From: Typha latifolia
Taxonomy: Eukaryota > Streptophyta > Magnoliopsida > Poales > Typhaceae
Direction of reading: 5' to 3'
Length of the DNA: 64,000 bases
NCBI GenBank assembly: GCA_019914945.1
Contig: CM034101.1
Coordinates: 879,188 to 943,187, forward strand
The notes under the pieces were generated by a model. That model saw only the letters and a program-made list of their open reading frames with translations, did no database searches and was not told where the DNA came from. This document shows positions 1-11,726 of this stretch, in pieces (position 1 is the stretch's first letter; each line of letters starts with the position of its first letter). The translations under genes and the position numbers were made by a program.

Positions 1-2706
1 GAAGATGAACCCAATCGGGAAGGTAGACCAAATTTAGCTTATAGAATGTCTTAGCTAGATAGAAGCGTTGATGTCTGAATATGATTCAACTGGATTTATT
101 GATGGTCTATTAGGTTCCGGTATTGGAGACACCTGATGGTCCCATCTTTGAGAGTAATGCCATAGCACGCTATGGTATGAAAGGTTCCTGTACCGGTAAA
201 CTTTTAGTTTACACTTGACTGGACTCTTACACTTTCTGCCTTTGAACCTGCAGTCACTCGCTTGAAGGCTGATAACCCTTTCTTTGGTTCTTCAGTTATT
301 GAATATGTAAGTCTTTCATTTGGCACATTCAGCACTTTAGCTTTATGTGATGCTCATTGTGATTGATAAATTGTTTCAGGCTCTTATTGAGCAGTGGATT
401 GACTTTTCATCAATGGAGATTGATGCAAATATTGGGAGATGGCTGTATCCAAGACTCGGGTTTATCCCCTATATTCCTGCTGTGAGTTTGGAAGTTTTAT
501 GTTGCGGTCTTATTTTTTGTAGAGCTAGCATTGTAAATTAAGAATTTTCACTGAAAGAGTTTTCCTGTGTAGGCGGAGGAACTTGGTATATCTTCTTTGA
601 AGAGGGCACTAAATGCTCTGAATACTCATCTCGCGGGAAATACTTACCTTGTTGGACATTCTGTGACTTTGGCCGATGTTATAATGACATGCAACCTATA
701 CTATGGCTTCAGTCGGATCATGACCAAGAGTTTTACTTCAGAATTCCCTCATGTTGAGAGGTACTTTTGGACTTTGATTAACCAGCCAAATTTCAAGAAA
801 GTAATAGGTGAGGTCAAGCAAGCAGACTCAGTTCCACCCATTCAATCACAGAAGAAGCCTGCTCAACCAAAGGCGCCATCTAAACCAAAGGAAACTAAGA
901 ACGAAACCAAGAAAGAACCTGCAAAACCTAAGGTGGTGGAGCCTGTAGAGGAAGAAGAGGAGGCACCCAAACCCAAGCCAAAAAATCCCCTTGATTTGTT
1001 ACCCCCTAGTAAGATGATATTAGATGAGTGGAAGAGGCTATACTCAAACACAAAAACCAACTTTCGTGAGGTTGCCATCAAAGGTAAAAATTTTTACTAT
1101 CCTTCTCTTTTTACTACCTTTTGTTGCATAACTGGCCAAAGTGATAATTCACATAATGGGGAACCTTTCTTCCAGTATATTTGTAATAACTTGAAATCAC
1201 ATGTATCTAGCAATCATAAGATATCAGATACTGCTTGGTGATATCTTATAGTCATGTTTTGTTCAATCGCAGATGATGTGGCTTTTGATTTGAGGTGCTT
1301 CTTTGACTAAATATACTTTTAACTGTTTTCCCAAATAAAATTGAAGTGCTCTTTTAAGTTTTAGCAATCAAAGTCCCACCACTGTTGCTTCTTGAAACTT
1401 TTTGGTAGCTATGATCTATGTATGACATTGTTGTGTTCATTTGATAGAGGGCCTTCAGAGTCTGCTTTATGCTGTTCGAATGTTCATGTAGGCAACTGTA
1501 TGTATGTCTCAAACTTTTGAAGCTAATGTTTTTTGTCCCATTAGCTTCTATCACCAGTGTGGTGTTGAAGTTTCTCTATGATCTTATCCATGCACCACTG
1601 TACTGATGTGATGCAGTAGGGTGTGAAATTCTCGTTTCCTTTGGATGTTTTTTTTCCTTAAATACAAAAAAAACCTTTTACTGCCATGAATGGTTCTTTC
1701 TCAGTGTTGTGCTAAACCAATACTCCGGCAAATAATTGACTTGCAATTTTAATCTTTTTCTCCCTATTTGTGTAAACACAAATAAAGTGTTGCACTTTGT
1801 TTTTTCAAATTGTTTCAAGAGAAATTTATTAACATGAAAGGCCTGTATGGCTGCTGTTTGATTAGTTGATTGGTAAGTCACTATTATGTGAGTTCTCTCC
1901 TATTGACGGGCCTAATGATATTTATGATACTCATCACATTTACAAGTTTGACCTTCTGTAGCCAGTAAAAATATGACAGGAGGTGTATAACTTATTAACT
2001 TGCAGCAATTTGAAATGTGTTAAGTGTTGAATCTTATGCAGTAGAATTTTCCCTTAAATATAGTGTCATTTGATCTATAAAGACTAAAGAGCATCAGAAC
2101 TAATTATAACCTACATAGGTCTTCTAGACTCTGTAGATTGCTGTTGTGAAGTTGTAACCTCTTTACTTTTATTTCAAGCTAGGTTTAAATTCTCAGTTGA
2201 TAACGCGATATATTTTGTGGTTTACAAATTGGAACTGCATAAGTTCTTTTCTTTGCATATTTAGTGAGCTCCTGTTTACTCTGATTACCTTTGCCTCACA
2301 CCACACCCTACTTTATATTTTTCCAGGTTTCTGGGATATGTATGACCCAGAAGGTTACTCTTTGTGGTTCTGTGACTACAAGTACAATGATGAGAACACG
2401 GTGTCATTCGTTACTATGAACAAGGTGGGTGGGTTCCTGCAGAGAATGGATTTGGCTCGGAAGTATGCATTCGGTAAGATGCTCGTTATTGGCTCGGAAC
2501 CACCTTTCAAGGTCAAGGGGCTCTGGCTCTTCAGAGGGCAGGATATCCCTCAGTTTGTGATCGACGAGTGCTATGACATGGAGCTCTATGACTGGGTTAA
2601 GGTGGACATATCTGATGAAGCACAGAAGGAGCGTGTTAATGCCATGATTGAGGATCAGGAACCCTTCGAGGGAGAAGCCTTATTGGATGCCAAGTGCTTC
2701 AAATAA
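1..2706 (+). CDS. EF1G: Elongation factor 1-gamma (eEF1B gamma), 5'-partial
   Basis: Structural and regulatory subunit of the eEF1B nucleotide-exchange complex, which recharges eEF1A with GTP in cytosolic translation. Six exons are read: <1-22, 114-174, 254-306, 380-481, 573-1083 and 2327-2706. Every junction is GT-AG and phases agree. The start of the gene lies off the left edge. The order is the end of a GST-N-like fold (MNPIGKV, then VPVLETPDGP), a GST-C-like domain (IEQWIDFS, GNTYLVGHSVTLAD), a charged Lys/Pro/Glu linker (EEEEEAPKPKPKNP), and the C-terminal EF1G domain in the last two exons (PPSKMILDEWKR; FWDMYDPEGYSLWFCDYKYN), ending in GEALLDAKCFK as in plant orthologues. Intron 5 is 1.24 kb; the others are 73-98 bp. 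Nothing is broken in the visible part. Confidence 0.96.
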
Positions 2707-4394
2707 ACTCTCCATTCGAACTGTTTCCGCTCTTTTATGCTTCTATTTTCTTGTTCAAATTGTTCTCTTTGTTCCGTTTGAACTCACTGGTCACTGGTTT
2801 TGGTGATATTTAGGTGCACTGTTTGCTCGAAATTTTTGAGACGATGACATTAATATTCGTAGTTTAGCTTTACTTATGGTATGGTATGGATTTGCTCAGT
2901 TATTGTCTGAAAGTAATAATGAATAGTTAATCCTGAGATTTTTTTCTTTTCTTTTTCTATTTTGAGATGTGATTTGCTCCGCTTCTCCAAGTTTCATTGG
3001 TTTCGTGTCTTTGTTGCATGATTGCCTTGTGCGTTCACATGCATTTTAAGTATTACAAAAGATGCTGCTTTACAAAATTTAAGCTTAATTTACACGTACT
3101 TAACTTTGTTGCACCTTGGTTTTCTGCTGATACGGAATCGCCCTAATGTTTCACAGTATATCGTTCTATTTTTATTTATTGTGTAGATAGTGCCGTAGTG
3201 GTGGTATGTAGGCCAAGTTCACTTAAATTCTTTTTTAAGTCTAGTATAAGTTTCTTTATACTAGTAGCTATAGTAAATAAATATTTATTTATTGCACTAC
3301 TAGTTTATTAATACTATTTTTCTCACAATTAATTATCATTTGACTATTATATTATCATCATTCTTTTCTCAAAAGTAATAATATTGTTTTCCTCTCTTTT
3401 TTCAATGTTTTTTCTGTTGCATGCAGATAAATAGCTTTCAGTGCTTATATTGGTCTACATTATATTTAAATATGTAGAAAAGTTTATTTGTAGTGTAAAG
3501 AAATATATTCGCATTGTATGGTAAAATGTTTGTATTATCTTATATCTAAATTTGTAAGAAAATTTGAATGTTCGCACTATTATCTTACATTTAAATATGC
3601 AGAAAGCATAGAAAAACTTATTTGTGTTCAAAGGACCGTACTATCTGATATAAACTCGTATCATATTTAAATATAAAAAAAAATTACATAAGCAAAGATT
3701 AATTCAAATTTTATTTATGTATTAGTTTTTTTTTTTCATATCTACTAAGAAATATTTTGATATTTTGGCATAAAGTTTCACTGTTTTTTAATATATCAAG
3801 TCTAATTATTACATATTTACACCTTGTATTAATTTACAATTAAACACCATAATAACTTATGTCAATATAACGTCATATATAAGTATAACATAAGTAAGTA
3901 TAAATCTAGAATAATTGAACGTGAAACTTATTCACAACTAAATGCCCGTGAATTTTATTCCACAATTGAATGCCCCATGGAATACACGATAATCTGGTTT
4001 AACAAAATGCATATCAAAAGATAAGTTGTAGGATCCCATATTTAACTAATACACTAATCTTCTGATAGTTATGAGCACATTTTTCATGAACTGTATTTTT
4101 GGACTACTATTAATGCCATGAAAATGGCTTCTACAAAACTATTAAAATCCATAAAATCTGAATCCACTGAATACTATGGTAAGTTGGTAACAAGCATAAC
4201 TTGTATCTAACCTAGATTTGCTACCCTGTTACAGTATAATGTACAACGTAGCTGGAAATAGAGCTGCTGGTAAACACATTTTCAGCTTATAGAATGTACC
4301 GCACATTTGGAATCTTCACAATGTTCATCTGGTTGGTAACTATCATGTGCATCAGTTACTCACGATTACTTCTTCATGATAGCCATGAAAGCTA
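2707..4394. other. AT-rich intergenic region, no gene seen
   Basis: Between two convergent genes (EF1-gamma on + and the Yippee-like gene on -). The first 200-300 bases are probably the EF1-gamma 3' UTR. The rest is strongly AT-rich, with poly-T and poly-A runs and short degenerate repeats such as related stretches near 3460-3680. No open frame with family resemblance was seen. Confidence 0.6.
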
Positions 4395-6271
4395 TTAAAT
4401 ATCATCTGCATCGCTTCCGCTTAGGCGGGTATCAATATAGAATTCTGACTCAAATCCGTCAACTATTCTGTCCCTACAAATTAAATTTGAGATACCGGTT
4501 ATCGCACGCTTGCTATAATAACAACTAGAAGAAGTAATCCTTTATTCACAACTACCTTGAAGAACAAATTTGATAGGAATGGGCAAAATCTACCTTTCAA
4601 GAACAAATTTGCCTTCTTTGTACTTTTGACCTTTTTCATGTGCTGCCTCCTAGATTTAACAGCAAAATACAGTAAACCATGGCTGTCGATAGTCGATACA
4701 AACCATACAATAGGAATAACCCATAGAATGCCCATAATCATATAAAGCACATATTAATGAAATAGGTAAAGACGAGTGAGCATCAAGCAGCACAAGTAAG
4801 AAGAAGTAATGTCGCGAAAGAATTTAAGTCTCAATCTATTCAGTCCACTATGAAGAATGAAGCACTATGCTAGAAACCATGCAACCAAACTTGATTTGCA
4901 ATATCTATTGTGTGCAACATCATAAAGACTGCGGATTCTGTGTACCCTTATCTCAGCATCACGTGGTTAAAATATCAATAGCCTAAGATTAGCTACTGGT
5001 TTTATAATAAAGAACATTAGCACCAAAGTCTTGTTAATCTTGTTGCTCTGTTCAAAGCCTCTCTCTCCTTTGTGTAAGTGTACGTGTCTCTCTGTATGTG
5101 CTTGCACAAGCATGTAGGAAGGTATCTAAAGAATCAACAAAGGCCTTAGATGCAGATAAGGAAACTTACATATTTCCACCCAACAATTTGGCCACAAAAG
5201 CAGCAGAATATGTCAGCTACAGTATGCATTCCTGAAAGCAGCATTCTCTCTTCGAGGGCTCCAACTGAGATGTTTGCCCTAGAAAACATGGGACAAATTC
5301 ACTTTGTAAATTAGTACAATGGGATCCTCAACGTGAAGACCTTGCCAGAACTAAAGCAGCTGCAAATAATAGTTCACAAGAAAATAAACTCGACAATCTT
5401 CGGTTGAATAATGTGTTTTCTGCAGAAAGACGACCTATCAATGACACTGAAGAATGGATCCTAAGCAGCATTTGAGCACTCGCAGATTATGGGTAACAAG
5501 CGTGCAAGAAAGTTAGACGACTCGGGAGTTACTTTCAGGCATGGAAAAGTGCAGATTTAGGGCACTTAGAGAGCTGAGAGAAAACTTAGACATCTCACAA
5601 CTTTTCAGACTCTCATTATAAAAATCCTAAGACCACTAGTCTAATGTCAGTGAGTATCCAGAGAATGATCTGCAACTGTAGATTTACAATCCCAAATATC
5701 TTGTCTTATGTTCTGCAAATAATTGAAATGCCTACCTCCTATATAAGGTATGTAGATCCATAATTGTAGTATCTAAAGTTTGAACACCTGTGGACAAAGA
5801 CAAAAGCACAATAAATGTGACATGCCTTAGAGCTCCATTTCTCTAACTGATATCAACAAAAAATTCCTTTCCTAATCAACTCCAAGCACAAAATCCGATA
5901 GATTCACTCAGAACTAAATCCACACATCAAGCAAGAAAAATAAGATATGACTGCAAATAACATAGTTTGTAGTACGAAGAAAAGAAATCCATCTGTAACA
6001 TTATGTTTTTGCTTATGGAATTGTTGATGAGAGAATATTACCTGAAATTTTTTGCCAGGCAAGATAAACCAGCCAACAACAAAGCAAGGATTAAAGTTCA
6101 AATCTAGATCATGCAAAGAAAACTTACACGCTATTAAATAGGTATGCCTTTCCGCGGTTACTATGGAATGACTGAGGCAAGTGACAGACAAAAAAGAAGA
6201 AGTTAGATCGGACCCAAAGGACCGCTCATATATAATCAAACAGAAAAGATTCTCAAACTGAAGGTTGTAAC

Positions 6272-6337
<66 letters not shown>

Positions 6338-6854
6338 AAGCTCAAATCAATTATTGAATTCCGAATGTAACAAAACAAGAGATAAAGAAAAAACCTAAAA
6401 AGAAGATAAAAATCAGGGGATAGATCACTACGAAGAATACAGCTCATCAATTGGAATTCATGCATACAATATGATAGCACTCAAGATTAAAACTCAAGAA
6501 ACTGAAAAAATAATGAATTTTAACGAGCAAACTGCTATCACAGAAATATGTACAGCTATATAAATTGATCATCAGTCCTAAGCAATTCATGAACGACTCA
6601 ACAATCCCAAGCAAAAGCTATTGGGGTTTTGCACTTAAGCATGCAATCGGGAAGTATCAAGAAGTCCCAAGATAGCGAAGCTCCAACACACTCAAACAGA
6701 GGAGTAAGTAAGTACTACTTGAGAATCTAAAGCATGGCGTAGTAGGAAACAATCTTACCCTGGAGATGAGATCGTCGGCGACGGCTAAGTGGGTGCGGCA
6801 AAACCGGCAGCAGTAGATCCTGCCGTCCAATTCCACGGTAAAAATCCTCCCCAT
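4395..6854 (-). CDS. Yippee-like zinc-binding protein, five exons
   Basis: Small Yippee-domain protein of 127 residues; the family has a metal-binding beta-tent fold, and plant members are poorly characterised. Exons in reading order are 6759-6854, 6128-6171, 5170-5278, 4594-4649 and 4395-4473, with phases agreeing at every junction. The start MGRIFTVELDGRIYCCRFC carries the first CxxC. Later pieces are RGKAYLFNSV, EERMLLSGMHTVADIFCCFC (second CxxC), HEKGQKYKEGKFVLER and an acidic tail ending SGSDADDI. The order and wording match the plant subfamily with RFCRTHLA and DDLxSR motifs. The usual SFHC is SFHS here, outside the two CxxC pairs. Intron 1 holds a 61-bp AG repeat. Exons 2 and 4 are only 44 and 56 bp, so simple ORF scans see only the first exon. 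Confidence 0.93.
6274..6334. repeat. (AG)n microsatellite in Yippee-like intron 1
   Basis: An uninterrupted AG dinucleotide run of about 61 bp lies inside the first intron of the minus-strand Yippee-like gene, so its transcript carries a CU run. A small minus-strand reading frame over it is only poly-Leu-Ser translation of the repeat. Confidence 0.97.
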
Positions 6855-8059
6855 CCTCTTCTCTCTTGCTCTCTTGTATCTGGTTTTGGGTTCGGATCGG
6901 TTCCTCCATTCTTATATCGGTCTTAGGCTTGACACGTGGAATGAGAATTTAGAAGGAATGGAAAATTTACAAATTTCCCCATTATTTGGCCAATTTAAAT
7001 ATACTTTCACGTACGTTAAGTTTATTTAGCTCCTTTTAATTTAAATAAATTGCAAATATTAATTAATTATTATCTAGGAATATTATAAGATTTAATTATC
7101 CGAATAAAAATATATGTTGGTGTGTAGAGAAAGGGCTAGTTTAATCACTTTGTTATTTATTCATGGTGAAAAAAAAATTAATACTAATAAGACACTGTTA
7201 GCTTTAAATAAAAAAACTATCGGTTGTAATTTGTTCTGCATCACATCACATGAATTCCTTTTTTGAAGAAAGGAAAAAAGATCAGGAAACTTCCTTACAC
7301 CAATAAATCTCACCCAAACACAGCAGATATACAAAAAAAAAACCCAACAAAACATCTAAAAGGACACTCCATTCCAGGAGTCCCACAATGTTATGTCAAC
7401 CACAAAACTACCAGTTTCTTTTGTTTTGTTATGGATGTTATATATGGTTTAAAACTCAGTGGTGTTTGTTTTTGTATTACATGAGGTTAAATGCTTAATT
7501 TTGCAGTAGAAAAAAAGATAAGTCATAATCAAGTTAAATTTAAAGCTAAAGCTAAACTATAAGGAGTAAACTGTACTTTGCCCATTACATTTTTCACCCT
7601 CTTAATTACTGTTTTAACCTTTGGACATCTTACTTCCAGGAAGAAAATAAAATGATAAACTTGATCAATTTTGAAGAATATAAGCCTTCTCTAAATATGT
7701 CATACACCCAATACTCCTTACCACAAGCTTGCAATTTTTTTTCCTTCCAATATAACTTGATGAAGAAAATAGATAGTTCTAATTTAGAAAAAAGAAAAGG
7801 GAAAAGAGAGAAAGTAGAGAAGAACAGATAAGCTAAGAGCTCATATAGACGACTTCAATTTGCTGAAAATGAAGAATAATTTTATGTGAACTAAACAAAA
7901 GATGCTTGTCCTCCTTTATTCATAGCGCACACAGGATGCTGCTGATAAGCAGTAACTATATACAACAAAAACCATATGTTCAATATTCCATGTTCAAACT
8001 TATCCGAATCAAAGATACAGAAATACAACAAGCTTCATGTAGCATGGACATGGATTCAA
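6855..8059. other. Intergenic region: Yippee-like promoter side and CAR gene 3' side
   Basis: Both neighbours are on the minus strand. The bases just right of 6855 are the 5' UTR and promoter of the Yippee-like gene, and include a CACGTG-type G-box core (ACACGTGG at about 6933). The bases before 8060 are the 3' UTR of the C2-domain gene. The middle is AT-rich with A and T runs. No gene was recognised. Confidence 0.5.
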
Positions 8060-10290
8060 TTAGACACGACCAGGCATCTTAACCCATTGTAGCTGCAGTT
8101 CGACTTCACCACTCTCCACATTCCTCAGCCTAAGAATCATATTTTGGACAATTTTTTCATTTTTCCATATGACGTGGCTCTCATCAGCTAGGCAATTTTC
8201 CTTGCAGGGTCTGACGACCCTTACCACGCTACCACTTGAGATGCCTTCAAGATCCAACTTGGCAACCTCTACAAAAGGCTGTATGTCAATCTCTGCGTCG
8301 CCCATCTTATCATCTTTACTGAATGTGTCCTTGTCGTAAACTTCCTACATGATACACCAATAATATAAGTAATTTGTAAGTAATATACAGGGTCGAGACA
8401 TTTCTACCAATTGTAAATAATCTACTCTAAGAAACAAATCTGAAGATTCAATAATGTAAATCTTGACTTCTCATTATCAAAAGGAGACTTGATTTTTCCA
8501 TCAGACTTAAGTTTTAGTCTCAACTTTTAAGAGATTGCGGTCCTGCTGAGTTTACTGAACTTATAGTAGATTAACCATAGAGATATTCAGTCCATGGTAA
8601 ATCAAAGTAAATCTTAACCATGCATGTTGTCAGTATTGTCAATGAAGTATAAATTAAGTTATCTACCTGTATTCAGCTTAAAAAAATGAAATCACCGCCA
8701 AATTGGAAGATAAGAAAAATAAAACAAAAGGATCCTGCTTTATATTTGACTGACGGAAAGGGACACCTACCTCAATCATTATACAGTTTAAAGCTTAAAC
8801 TAGGCAAATGACAGTGTCGATTGAGTTTGCTTCAGTTGCTTTACACAACTTCTTTGGTTCCCTCCGTATTAACAGCTCATTAGTTCTAACAATGTCCTTT
8901 AAATGGATCCAACTATTGCATAGAAACTATATATCCCTTGTTTTTACTAACAGAGGGCACAATACTGTACAACATAGTGAAAAATCAGCTTTAATTGAAT
9001 CACCGAAGAACCACTCTAGTCACCGAATAATTAAGATATATTTATACACTTACAAGCCTGATTGGTACAACAGGATTTGCAATAGAAAGAGTTAGATCTT
9101 CATTCCACTCCGGATTAACATTTTTCTTTTTCACACTTGTCTTCAGTTTCTGCCCATAAAGAATAATTAGAAGATATTAATGATAACACAATGAAATAAA
9201 ATGTAAGATTGCAGCATATGAAAGTAATTATTTCCTCAACTTTCTCCAAAAAAAGAAATGCAAAGTACCTGGATAACTAAACAGTTGCAATTAGATCAAC
9301 CACCGCCTTAAATCACTATGATATTGCAACAAAAGATGGACATATGTTTAGACAAGAACATGCAAAACAATTTAATCCACAAGGTCACAAGTATTCATGA
9401 TAAATGCTCAACAGGAATTAACCTACCGACGAATAAGTGCACAAGGAAAAGAGGAAAAGAAAATAACAAAATATTTGAGATCTAAGAAAGCTCATTTGGC
9501 TTCCCTGTATCACCATCATATTGCTCTGTTTCTGTTTTGAATCAGAATGAAAGAGAAAGAAGGCCAAACCAAGCCTTCCCCGTATTTTCATACAATTCAG
9601 CAAAATCTAAAAAATTAGAATGATGTGGCAACTCTCAGTCATCATTGATTCTCTACTACAACTTCAATTTTTTTGTTCTTTGGAGGATTAGACTTTTCTT
9701 CCTTCACTAAATTTTGTCTCCTATTTTCCTTTCGTCATGATGTCTAATTCCAATTCAGATATCTGGTAGGAGGATTTGCCGCAAGAGCATGAACGTACTA
9801 AACTTCGAGATGATATGCCGTATATCTAAAAAATTTCGGTACAACTTTCTCGAGAAATTTCACTAATTTCTTGATATATTTTCCCTGTTATTCCGGAAAC
9901 TTTGCACAGATTTCGTGCTAGTTATTATGCCTCTTAGCCATCACATAAGCTAATATATTAAATATAGTATTATCATATAAATTCATGCTATCTTACATAA
10001 TTTTTTTTTTCACTTTCCGATTAATAGCCGATAATTTCCAACTGTTCTCAATCCTAAATCTCTAATAAGATTGCACCCGAATACGAAATCGCTCGCGAAT
10101 CACAAAACCTGCGAGAATAATTCAACCCAAAGCCCAATCTAAACAACGAAAGAGCAAACTCCACAAGGGAACACGTTACCTGGTTCCCCAACTTGAGGAT
10201 GACGTAGGGATCGCTGCCCCTGGCGTCGCGGTAGGCGAGGTTGATCCCTCGCACGACCTTAACCCTAAGGAGGCCAAGAAGATGCTCCAT
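8060..10290 (-). CDS. Single C2-domain protein, CAR (C2-domain ABA-related) type
   Basis: A 163-residue protein that is almost all one C2 domain. Characterised CAR proteins bind membrane phospholipid in a calcium-dependent way and recruit PYR/PYL abscisic acid receptors; that role is by family only. Exons in reading order are 10180-10290, 9054-9149 and 8060-8344, all in phase 0. The start MEHLLGLLRVKVVRGINLAY is the family N-terminus. The frame stays open upstream but has no earlier ATG, so 10290 is the start. Likely calcium-loop aspartates lie in RDARGSDPYV and EVYDKDTFSKDDKMGDAE. The CAR-specific insertion (SGSVVRVVRPCKENCLADES) and the end VELQLQWVKMPGRV are present. Length and exon structure are normal for the family. 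Confidence 0.93.
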
Positions 10291-11726
10291 TCTTGCCTGC
10301 ACCCGCGCCCGCTTCGCGATTTGAAACCAACGAGGAGCTCCGCTGCCAACTTCTTTAATAAAATTCCGATCTAGTTTCGCTTCTTCTTCTCTTTTTTTTT
10401 AAAAAAAAAATTCATTTTTATCTTATTTGTTTTCAGTTTTTTTTTCCTCCTGTTAGACCATGACAACAGGGTTGACCGCGCGCGTGTGGCCCAAATCAAA
10501 CTTGCCGTTTCCTGTGAAAGAACGGGTACATAGACGTTAATAAACTTCTTAATATCTTTTTACTTGTTATATTCTTAAATTTATTTTATAGAAACAAAGA
10601 GAGTAAATTTACAAGAAAATTAATTATGTTATATTTATTGAGAGGTGAATATAAAATTAGATAATAGATGAGGAAGTTTTCGTGTAATTACGTTGAGTAG
10701 AACCGATCAAAATAGAAGATGGATGGTTTATAAATAAAATGCTTACGTTAATTTACCAACTATTATAAATATGTAAGTTATTAGATAGCGGTAAGTTTTA
10801 GATTTTAGATTTTAAAATTTTATTTTGATTATTGAAAGTGGAGATTGAAATGATCACGATCTAATTTTAAATCGTGGATTTGTTAGGAAACAGGTGGGAT
10901 TGCTAGTTTGGACTTTGGAGAAGAGGATTTCCCAATTAGAAAACAATGCCAAAATTTTTAATTTAAGGGCGAGAATTTAGTCGCGTAGATTGAAGGTGAT
11001 TGATTACATGTTATCCAGTTGGCGGCTTGATGGAATCCGTCTTGGATGATGATCGCCAAAGATTGGTCTATTTAATCTTGAGCAATAAAAGTCGATTCTA
11101 TTTTCTCGTTTATATTGATGAAACTTATATAAATAAAATCTAATAACTTGTAGACGACGTCAGTTGTGCTATAAATATATGCCGTATTTGATTGGTCACA
11201 AACATAGAATATGATGCAGATGGCCATTGGGTACTATCTTTTGAAAAATGACATTTTTATCACAAAAAAAAAATAACAAGAAAGGATCATCTTTAATCTA
11301 TTTTATTGGGTTTAGTATTTTTATTTTATTTTCATATGTAGCATTGTTTATATTAATTAAGTGCGAGAGTTATGTTAATAGAGTCGGCATTCTGTTTCCT
11401 CTCTCATTCTGTGCATCGTAATGTAATCGATGCATTAGCAATTTTGATTAATAGAACTATTGTGCTACTATGAAAGCTCTAAGTTAACTAGCATGCTATA
11501 TGTCATATAGGAAGAGTTATTTATTCCCACATATTATTATTATTGTTAGTAGTAGTAGTAGTAGTAGTAGTATTTACCTAATAATAAACACGGCCCAGTG
11601 GCTCAGTAGCTCATTGGCTCAGTTAATAGACAAAGCTGGAAGATAAAAACTAACTCCCGCTCTGAAGTGATCTTATCACCATTATCGCCAAGCCCACCTC
11701 CGCCACACACCGCCGTCGTTGCCACG
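10291..11726. other. Divergent intergenic region between the CAR-type and Y3IP1-like genes
   Basis: This 1.4-kb gap must hold both promoters: CAR leftward, Y3IP1-like rightward. It is AT-rich, with a T9-A10 tract near 10391-10410, an A-run near 11265, and a GTA/ATT trinucleotide run at 11533-11572. No open frame with family resemblance was seen. Confidence 0.5.
11533..11572. repeat. Trinucleotide repeat (ATT)n then (GTA)n
   Basis: A short ATT run passes directly into about eight copies of GTA, roughly 155 bp upstream of the start codon of the chloroplast protein gene. Confidence 0.9.
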
